Origin: Coptodactyla brooksi
Lineage: Eukaryota > Arthropoda > Insecta > Coleoptera > Scarabaeidae
Direction: 5' to 3'
Assembly (NCBI GenBank): GCA_033557675.1
Contig: JAWQRM010000299.1
Span: 1-24,571 of the forward strand
DNA length: 24,571 bases
A program made the translations under genes and the position numbers. Positions within the stretch are counted from its first letter, which is position 1; each line of letters begins with the position of its first letter. A model generated the notes under the pieces. The model was not told the DNA's origin, did no database searches, and saw only the letters and a program-made list of their open reading frames with translations. Below, in pieces: positions 17,451 through 24,571 of this stretch.

Positions 17451-19459
17451 TGTTTGTTGTCAATTGTGTACATGTATTTTTGAATGTTAGTTTAGCCAAT
17501 TGATATTCCCCATATTCCTCATGTGCATACAGTATTTGTAGTGTCATTGGTTAAACCAAACAAAATTGCATATAGTCTCCAAATGAGAATGGATTGTAAG
17601 TTCCTATTGCAGGTTCAAATCTAAAAATAGCAAATAAAAATCCACCGTCAACTTCCTGAATTCAGGTCCGAACTAAACCTTTTCAATTGATGTGTGTATG
17701 TGTGTGGAGGAAGGAGGGGATATATAAACCTTTTTCCCGAATGTTTCTTGCAATGTGCGAACATTACAACCGCGAAATTATATATAAATATAATGATCAT
17801 TATAATCATTATTATAAATATAAATCATTTAAAATAAAATATTATGATGTTCGTTGTGTCTGTAAGGACATTTCAGAGATTTTATCCATCACAACGAATA
17901 AAATTAGGATCGTTGAGAATCCTATTATTTAGTTTAGGATATTATTATTATCCTGTTATTTAATTGATTTAGTTCAAGATGGTTTATTTACATTTATTAA
18001 GTTGAAATTATTATTGGCTGCACTCAGTTGAACTAAATGCGAAAAAAATACAAACGTACAATTTTAAAGTTGAACTTCGATTTTCAAATTCAAAAATGAA
18101 GTCTTGGTGGATGAAAACACAGAATTAAGCACCATAAATTTTATCTGACATCTTGTTCACACCATTTCAAAAACTGCTATCAAATTTTTACAAATCGAAA
18201 TATGTCTTATATATCAATACTATTGCGATTTAGCCTTATGTTAACCCAGAAATTGGTAGCAGAATATGTACAGAGGTGTTAAAATCAGGATGTTAAAATA
18301 GTTGATTTTTTTTTCGTCGATAGCTTTTTTTTACAAAATGGAATTGACCTAATACATTCTATTAAATTTGAGACAAAACATAGTGTACAGTAGTCTAAAC
18401 GAATAGCACCGCATTTTTTTTTAATACAAAAAGCAATATAAAAGTAGATAAGCTGAAATTAGAAAAAATATGTTTCTCGATAAATTGCTATAATTCTTTT
18501 ATAATTGAAACTATTGAAAGGTTTTAGAAAGCTTTTTATTGGGTTTGCTATATAGACTAAAACGCTCTTAATCGATTTACGCTAACTATTATCGTTTTTG
18601 ATTTTTTTAACACAACCACATCGGTTGCTAAAACGATGCATTTTCCCTGCCAACAATATCCTTTAAGTGATATTTAACTAACAATAAGTACACAATAAGA
18701 TCGTAGGTAACTTAAATTTACAGGTTCAATTAGTAGTTCCCAATATCATAGTTACATTTTCTTGATATTAACTTAATTATAATTCTTGAATGAAATAAAT
18801 AAATATTCTATGCAACGAAACAAATCTTGAGTAATAGTGGTTATGAGATTTTGTTCTGTGTTGAACTTTTCAATATTTTCATATGGAATTTTATTTTTGT
18901 GTACTCAAGTTTATTTTTCAAACTGTGTAACTTAACATTGAGAGCTGATATTTCATTTTTGTTTCCATACATATTAGATGCGAACAAAAGTTTCTCCAGG
19001 GCAACCTGGATTATTCATAATTGACAAACCAAAAAAAAAAGCCTCACCTCAAATGTAAGCTGTATTAACGTACCACAGTACAATTTGTGCTAGTTTTGGA
19101 AAGCAAATAAACTCTATCTATAAAATCCAAAACAATTTTAGTTTCTGTCGACAAACTAAAAGGTTATACCATTTATGTATCGTAGATTATAGAAAGTATT
19201 TAATTATAATTTGGTTTTATTGCCTTACAGTGAACAAAATCAACCGCTGAAAGTTAGTTACTATAAAAGGGGCATCATTCTGATATAATAAGACAATTGT
19301 GGGACCGATGTGAATCCTTGAAGTACAACTTGAGGGACCAGAAGTTCTGTAGCTTAGAAATACCACAACTCCGCTTCCAGTCGATAGTTTTTATCGCAAA
19401 TAGGAAAATATCATGGAATCTAGTGTAGAATATCAACGCAGTGGTCATGCTAACCAACT
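17451..19459. other. AT-rich region without recognisable gene
   Basis: Two kb with no supported coding sequence. There are small AT hairpins (about 17780-17830) and a TCCAGG/CCTGGA hairpin with a GCAA loop (18995-19010). ORFs at 17687-17932 and 18827-19024 are low-complexity and unsupported. Confidence 0.5.
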
Positions 19460-20752
19460 AGCAAGGCCTACTTTGGCAGTTTCTCTTCTGTTTCTTTTTG
19501 TTGATGCCTCTTCTCTTCCTTTTTTTATTTTTGTATTTTTTTCGGAATTATTCCGACGCGACCCTCCTAAAAGCTCTTGCCACCATTCGAAACGGCATGT
19601 CTCAGGTGGAGGCAAGTAAAACCATACCACAGGAATACTTCCCAACTCTATTAAATAGACTGTGGGTGGATATAAGTGAAAACATATCAACAAACCTGAA
19701 GGCTGGCTTCAGGGCATCAAGACTATCTCCTTTTGATCCCCAAGAAGTTCTGAAGAAAATTCCAAATGCTTTGCCATTACCAGACCAAGAGTTAGTAGTA
19801 GAAGAAACCATAAGTGATAGCTTGGTTGAGCTGCTACAAGAGATGCATGGATCCAACAAAGAAAAGAAAACATTGAAACGTGGGCAGAAAATTGTAGAAC
19901 CCGGAAAACAACTTGCTCCGGTGGTTGGCCCTTCTGGAAACCCAGCAACATATAGTCAGCAGCGATAAACGCAGCAAAGATATTCCTCCTTCCCAGTTGG
20001 GTTCAGGTCTTAAAATCCGCTTAAGACAGCAACCTAAATGAAAAAAGAAATTGCAGGCGAAAAAATAGAGCGCTGTGTTATTTGTTCTACAAACTGGGAA
20101 ACCTATAAAAATCCAGATTGGATTTGTTGCGTTTCGTGTGCTAAATGGATTTGTCGAGTGTGCAATGAAGAAAGTGAAGATCCGACACAAGTGTGTGAAA
20201 AGTGTTTAAACCAAGACTTTGATTCTGACGACAGTGAAAATGATAAAAACGTTGTTCCATAAGTTTTGCCTGTACTTAAAGTGAGAAAAAAGGAAACGGG
20301 TCATTTTTACAACAAACTTATGCGTGTGACTTTTCCAATTTGCAAAACTATGAATAAGTGTTGATTTTCCTGAGTTTTTTGTCATTATCTTAAGACAAAA
20401 GACATAAGAACATAAGACATAAGAATGTGAAATTTCTCTATTTTTATAAATTTTACACATTTGTAATCTGCGGAAATTTTTACACTTTTCCTGCCAACGT
20501 AGACGTTCCACAGTGTCTAAATTGGTATTCTAATAGCAAAAGTAGTAGTCTGCCAAAGTAAAATGATGCTGCCATAAAAAAATTTAAAAAATCTAGTAAT
20601 TGTATAGAGACATGTTTATCATTTTTAGCTGGTGTGCTGCCTATTGGACACAAGGCATGGCAAAAATTTAAAATGTTTGATATTACAAACCGTTTGCGAA
20701 CTAGAGGGTCAAAATAGGTCAAAACCTGCCAAAGTAACCCCGTTTTACGGTA
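19460..20752 (+). mobile_element. Internally deleted Tigger/pogo element
   Basis: The right end is CCAAAGTAACCCCGTTTTACGG followed by TA (20751-20752), the usual duplicated target of pogo/Tc1 elements. The motif CTGCCAAAGTAA recurs at 20550 and 20726, with a variant at 20490. Its reverse, CTACTTTGGCAG, occurs at 19468-19479 near the left end. These spaced subterminal repeats are likely transposase-binding sites. A clear left terminus was not found, so the left boundary is approximate. Coding remnants lie at 19546-20262. Confidence 0.7.
19546..20262 (+). pseudogene. Tigger/pogo transposase, DDE core deleted, C-terminal zinc finger kept
   Basis: The reading starts with the psq-type helix-turn-helix NYSDATLLKALATIRNGMSQ and VEASK (19546-19620). 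It then passes without a frame break to the C-terminal segment YFPTLLNRLW, LKAGFRASRLSPFDPQEVL (19636-19760), so the DNA-binding remainder and the DDE core have been removed in frame. After the stop at 19966-19968, and two more stops in the same frame, an open stretch (20038-20262) carries a PHD-like Cys-rich finger: CVIC, CCVSC, CRVC and CEKC, with an acidic tail DSDDSEND. Such a finger is common at the end of insect pogo-type transposases. The upstream portion of the ORF (19498-19545) is low-complexity and probably not coding. Confidence 0.85.
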
Positions 20753-21574
20753 ACGTAACCTATTTGACAAAGATCATGAACTGTGCAAATTAAAGTCAGA
20801 TTCATCTGGTTTTATGCTTAAAATTGTTTTAACTTATTTTACAATTTGTAATGATACAAATTAAAAAGAAAATTATTTTTATATTAAAGAGTAACCGGTT
20901 ACAAGTCTTAACGTTCTCAAGAACTCTGTAAAATGTGGCATTTCGATAAGGTTCCTTTCCGTTGGGCATATGCCGCCATCCTTTGCATGTCAAGTTTTTT
21001 TCTATAAAAGATTAAATGTACTAAATTTATTAATAAAATTTATGCATAGCGAATATTCGTTCTTATTTTGTCTGCAGTGTTGTTGTATGTTTGGTAGAAC
21101 GAGGAAGAAGCTTGAAAAACAAAGAAGAATGATTTGACCATTTGTAAAAGAACTTCTAGCAATATCCAATAATACTTCTAGCAAATTCTAACTCTCGTCG
21201 ATTTCTTTTCATGAAGAGTCCCCGTTTGCAGAAACTCAGACAATTGATATTTTGGATTGAAATTAATATTTGGGATTGGACTTGAAAGTTGGAAACGTGG
21301 AAGTAAAACCACATCGCTAGGTGACAACAAATTGCTTCTCGTGATCATATATTGCAGAATGCCCAACATCTTCTATAATAATACTCCCATTAACTGTAAT
21401 TGGATGCATGGACTTTGTGTCTCGTTGGAATGTTCCACCCAAGAAAATAGAACATTACATATATTATACCTTATTTATAATATTTTAAAACATATTTCTA
21501 CGAAAGAAGGTGGACATTCCATCTGGCTATACATTCCATATGAGATGCCAACCACTCAATTTGAGCTCTTATGA
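20753..21574. other. No gene recognised
   Basis: AT-rich. A minus-strand reading at about 21250-21190 contains FLQTGTLHEKKSTRVR, vaguely like the linker of a Tc1-type paired domain, but flanking sequence gives no support. Confidence 0.45.
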
Positions 21575-21905
21575 CTCGTTACTGTATGGTAAGTCGATCC
21601 ATGTTTTCTTTCTTGATCATAGTCTATAATCTCTTGGCTCTTTTTGCTTTTTCAGTTGTCCAGTTGTCATTCTTTCTTGTCATGTTTTTTCCTTCCACCT
21701 CTGAATTTTCAATATCCTATCTAACCTCGCCTTCTACTGTTGGATCTTCCTCTTGCCCTGCTATTTTTTGCGGTTCCCATTCTTTCCAACTTCTTCACTT
21801 TCTTTATGTGGCCATACAGTCTTTGGCGTTTAATTGTTTGTACTATATCTTCTGTTGTCAATATGTTACCTATTTCATTATTCTATAATCTTCTATGCTC
21901 TCCAT
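21575..21905 (-). pseudogene. Non-LTR retrotransposon reverse transcriptase, C-terminal tail
   Basis: On the minus strand: TTEDIVQTIKRQRLYGHIKK (about 21855-21795), then across frames WKEWEPQKIAG, DIENSEVEGKNMTRKND and NWTTEKAKR (to about 21640). This corresponds to the conserved tail following the reverse transcriptase of many non-LTR elements, with the pattern R-R-L-R-W-x-G-H-V, W-x-P-x-G-R-R-x-x-G-R-P, D-I-E, M-T-x-x-x-x-x-R. The GRP block is degraded. No RT catalytic FADD or endonuclease is present. Clade cannot be decided from this piece. Confidence 0.6.
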
Positions 21906-22694
21906 TTTTCCCTTTGTGGACTAGATATCCTTGTGGTTATATTTAACCACAACGTTTTCTAAAATACTGATGAGAATATATCCAAAAAAAATGAATGAAA
22001 AAGAACTTAAAATCGTGAAAAAGTTCATCAACAGCTGTTAATGATACACTGCTCTTAATGATACAATGTGATGGGTTACTACACGCATAGCGAACCTGTT
22101 ATTTTACAACTGTGTTCAAATCCTCCATTCTTAAATAACTCGTGAAATAATCACTTTGCTTCGTCTCACTGGGAGGCCGCAATAAACTCAGTACAATTCA
22201 ATTAGTATCCAGGAGGAAATATTGCCATGATTTTCGAAAAATCCACCAAACCAAACTCGTATTTTGAGGAAGTCCGCAGCCACTGCTGTGTCTAAAAAAA
22301 CAGGTCTGCTTTTCGCAACTTCGGGCTGCTGCGAGTGAATGGCCCTGCCGCACCATCCATAGAAAGATTCGCCATAACAGCAGCAAAAAGGACAACCGAA
22401 AAACAACAGTAGAAAAGTAACTGTAACGAAAGAATAATAGTAGTAAAATGGGCCGTAGGAATAAAAATGGGAAAATAACAGCGATACGAAAGAAGTATCG
22501 TAATGATGCCAAGTTATTCGGTGGCAATTGTTGCTGAACCGTATTACCCTATTAATTCGTTTATGGTTATTTAATTTTCGATAATAATTACAAATTTTAT
22601 TGTTTCAAATTATTTGAGTATTACATCTAATTCAAATTATGGTCATTTAAAATATAATAGTTCGAACATAACTAGAAATGTAAAATGATGCATG

Positions 22695-22695
<1 letters not shown>

Positions 22696-22725
<30 letters not shown>
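22696..22725. repeat. (TA)n microsatellite
   Basis: Fifteen uninterrupted TA units. Confidence 0.95.
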
Positions 22726-22729
<4 letters not shown>

Positions 22730-23047
22730 TATTATATATACAATTATTTGAATTTTATAGCTCTAACAATGATAAACAAAACTCTTCCTATTTCATTCTA
22801 ATAAATATAATATTAATTACGATATAGATAACGTAATATACTTCTGTATTTGTTATACGTTATTTTAATTAATAAACATGATCCATTTTCTTTTTGCACT
22901 TACCAGATTGTATCGCTGATGCATACAGGAGATGTAAACACACAAATTCTGACACAATTTTCGCTTGTAATTTGATAAACTAGTTATACGTAAAAGCTTT
23001 ACCAATTAGAACGTTTCTCTGAAAATTGAATTTTTTAATACCAATGC

Positions 23048-23080
23048 AATATACCTCTATTTATAAAATAGAGGTATATT
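23048..23080. repeat. Perfect 15-bp hairpin
   Basis: AATATACCTCTATTT and AAATAGAGGTATATT are perfectly complementary around ATA. No adjacent gene explains it. Confidence 0.92.
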
Positions 23081-23599
23081 TTATAGGACAATTTCCCGTT
23101 CAACGTATCTTTCGTATTACCACCCTTAGAAAAGAATTTGAATATATCATTTCAAATATATTTGAAGAAAATGCTGAATGACACAATAGTTATTGTTATT
23201 GTTGGAATTACCTGCCATGCTAAGCCGATTTTTTCCTTGTTGGATATTGCAATGGAAAAGTTTTAAGAGAATATCAAGGTCTATTTTTTCTTCTTGCTTT
23301 AAATTTGTACCTAGGCACTGTTTCAACGCTTAGTTCAATCAGTCAATATCCAATTTCGCTTGAAGCTTGAAAGCATGAATTTGTATTAGTGACACCGGCG
23401 AACGATGAACAAACTTTTTGAATGAGTTTGCTTTATTCTCATGGTTTTTAGTGCGCTGAATCCGAATATGGCAATAAAAGAGATGTATTACCCACCATTT
23501 TTCACATTTCAGCAATTAACAAGGATAAATGAAGACTGTTGATGATGAATGAAGAGATTTATCTAAACTAGTTGAAAGGCTGTTCTATTACACAATGAC

Positions 23600-24039
23600 A
23601 GCAGGTATGCATCGTTAGCTGTTGCTCATCATGTGCATATAGAGGAAAGCTGCGAAAACCTTAATACATTTTGAAATAAAATAAACTATATCGCTCTTAT
23701 TGATATGTTGCGGTTTGAAAGTGTCATGCATGCTTCTTGGCCAGTAAAGTGACTTTTTCAAATTCCCACGTTTTTTAAGGACAGTAGAGCTAGTCCTTTG
23801 CCCTTGGTCCAGAAAAAACTGCAATATAATAAAACCTTTAAAGTATCATTCTGCGCAAGAACCTCGTGGTTCCGGAGAACAAACTGCTTCCACCTGCACA
23901 CATTAAATTAGGCCTAATGAAACATTTTGCTAAAGCCAAAAGGTGGATAATGTGTCAAGCACTGTGCGAGAAGTTTCCTCTTCTGTCGGAGGCAAAATTA
24001 AAAGAGTGGGAAACTCCCCTTCTTGAAAGTTGTGTATGA
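23600..24039 (+). pseudogene. Fragment of an arthropod repeat-family protein with a PPxHIKLGLMK motif
   Basis: In mixed plus frames: AVLLHNDSRYASLAVAHHVH (about 23580-23640), IEESCENLNTF and NKINYI (about 23640-23690), ASWPVK (about 23730), then an open stretch from about 23868 with LLPPAHIKLGLMKHFAKA and CEKFPLLSEAKLKEW, ending at 24039. I recall the same motif order (AVLLHNG, HSVHMKESYEN, LPPLHIKLGLMK, FPxLSxAKIKEG) from a protein encoded by many copies in arthropod genomes, without a settled function. It is probably part of a transposable element, but that is inference. Stops between blocks and missing spacer sequence make this a pseudogene. Confidence 0.65.
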
Positions 24040-24107
24040 CAGTATGACAGTTAAATAAAGAGAATTTTGATTTGAATCATAGAACACCTAGCGCCATCTA
24101 TCGAACT

Positions 24108-24135
24108 TATATATATATATATATATATATATATA
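24108..24135. repeat. (TA)14 microsatellite
   Basis: Uninterrupted TA run at the left border of the LTR-like segment. Confidence 0.95.
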
Positions 24136-24523
24136 GGATCCCGGGTGATGGAATAAAACTCGGATTCGATGAAATTGTGTAATAAGTAGTAACAAGTAGC
24201 AATAAACAAGTACACTGAACAAACAACTGTCTTAATCGTCTTATTTTAGCGTCGTTCTCGTAACTAGCGATCGTCCTCACTACTTCGCGTCTTATTTTAT
24301 ACTGTACAATCGTCTTAACTGTCTCACGTCTTATTCCATACTGTACACTCGTCTTAACTCTCGCGTCTGGTTCTAAACTGACCAATCGTCTTAGCGGTCT
24401 CGCGTCTAATTCTTCTTCCTCTGTCGCCGTCTAGCTGTTCACACACATGCCGAACCATTATGGCGCGACACAGTGGCGCGACCCTTCCTCAGCATCGGAC
24501 AGGATCATACTTGTTTCAGGTCC
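24136..24523 (+). mobile_element. Possible LTR or leader of a retroelement
   Basis: Base composition shifts to a higher GC content than the surroundings. It contains AATAAA (about 24201), tandem ~39-bp repeats, and then a segment with TGGCGCGACACAGTGGCGCG (about 24462-24481). This resembles the LTR/primer-binding boundary of LTR retroelements, which often begins TGGCGAC or TGGCGC. No gag or pol follows because the window ends. The LTR ends cannot be fixed: an ACA at 24444-24446 is one candidate. It could instead be a satellite or an unrelated repeat. Confidence 0.35.
24236..24411. repeat. ~39-bp tandem repeat, about four copies
   Basis: Units start at 24287, 24326 and 24363 with lengths 39, 37 and 39, each GCGTCTTATT-like then ACTGTACAATCGTCTTAAC-like then GTCTC. 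A diverged unit precedes (24236-24286) and a partial one follows (24402). The minus-strand ORF here shows repeated RRETVKTI/RREVVRTI, an echo of the DNA repeat rather than evidence of coding. Confidence 0.82.
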
Positions 24524-24571
24524 CACACACACACACACACACACACACAGATATATATATATATATATATA
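24524..24571. repeat. (CA)n followed by (AT)n microsatellite
   Basis: Thirteen CA units change abruptly into an AT run that reaches the window edge. Confidence 0.95.

Larger units (their letters stand above)
21906..23599. other. No gene recognised
   Basis: Holds a less AT-rich block at about 22150-22530 (CTGCTGCGAG-type sequence) with minus-strand ORFs of 72 and 109 codons rich in F, L and C that resemble nothing known to me, a (TA)n tract and a perfect hairpin. The block might be a SINE-like or other repeat. Confidence 0.45.

Noticed and set aside
19834..20190. Minus-strand 118-codon ORF with Cys residues
   Set aside because: It is the antisense of the Tigger C-terminal and zinc-finger coding sequence.
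20480..20770. 96-codon minus ORF with repeated LLWQVL/YFGRLL segments
   Set aside because: The repetition follows from the CTGCCAAAGTAA subterminal repeats of the Tigger element, not from a protein repeat.
21178..21369. Tc1-type paired-domain linker (FLQTGTLHEKKSTRVR)
   Set aside because: Resemblance covers some 15 residues only and neither flank contains helix-turn-helix or DDE motifs.
24107..24385. Minus-strand ORF with repeated RRETVKTI units
   Set aside because: The peptide repeat reflects the ~39-bp DNA tandem repeat; unit lengths 37 and 39 and the AT-run C-terminus argue against a protein.
24236..24411. CRISPR array
   Set aside because: Whole units are repeated with no unique spacers, and the context is a eukaryotic transposon-rich region.

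Overview
This window looks like non-genic DNA from an animal genome, most likely an arthropod and probably an insect. It is strongly AT-rich, has no bacterial-style gene packing, and no host gene with exons could be recognised. What can be read is a dense series of decayed transposable elements. The basis is recognisable protein motifs (hAT, mariner, piggyBac, Tigger/pogo, a GIY-YIG Penelope-like element, a non-LTR reverse transcriptase tail) plus terminal repeats and target-site duplications. Nearly every listed ORF over 60 aa is either a shadow or a piece of one of these pseudogenes.

Layout: 1-765, hAT transposase on the minus strand running off the left edge; 772-828, a tight palindrome; 838-1395, a mariner remnant. 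1422-2280 holds two head-to-head 3' fragments of a Penelope-like element, each with a GIY-YIG coding stretch and a hammerhead-ribozyme-like motif. 2614-2794 is a second outward-facing palindrome, whose two arms each carry a hammerhead with an intact core. 3790-5345 is a second hAT pseudogene (plus). 5346-8690 is AT-rich with nothing recognisable beyond a tRNA-like B box. 8690-10824 is a piggyBac transposase (minus), split at a TTAA by a 370-bp deleted piggyBac (10023-10392). The full-size relative of that insert lies at 11741-13910. 15610-17450 is a third hAT (minus) with a 15610 terminal repeat, into which a mariner (15752-16185) has inserted. About 19460-20752 is an internally deleted Tigger/pogo element. 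21575-21905 is a non-LTR reverse transcriptase tail (minus). 23600-24039 is a fragment of an arthropod repeat-family protein. 24136-24523 is an LTR/leader-like segment with ~39-bp tandem repeats, flanked by microsatellites.

The genes do not work together as a pathway. The informative content is the insertion history (piggyBac in piggyBac, mariner in hAT) and the ribozyme motifs. The most notable signal is the set of four hammerhead-like motifs within 1.3 kb, arranged as two inverted pairs. The pair at 2649-2762 keeps every core nucleotide and could plausibly still self-cleave. Family assignments come from motif recall, not a database search.
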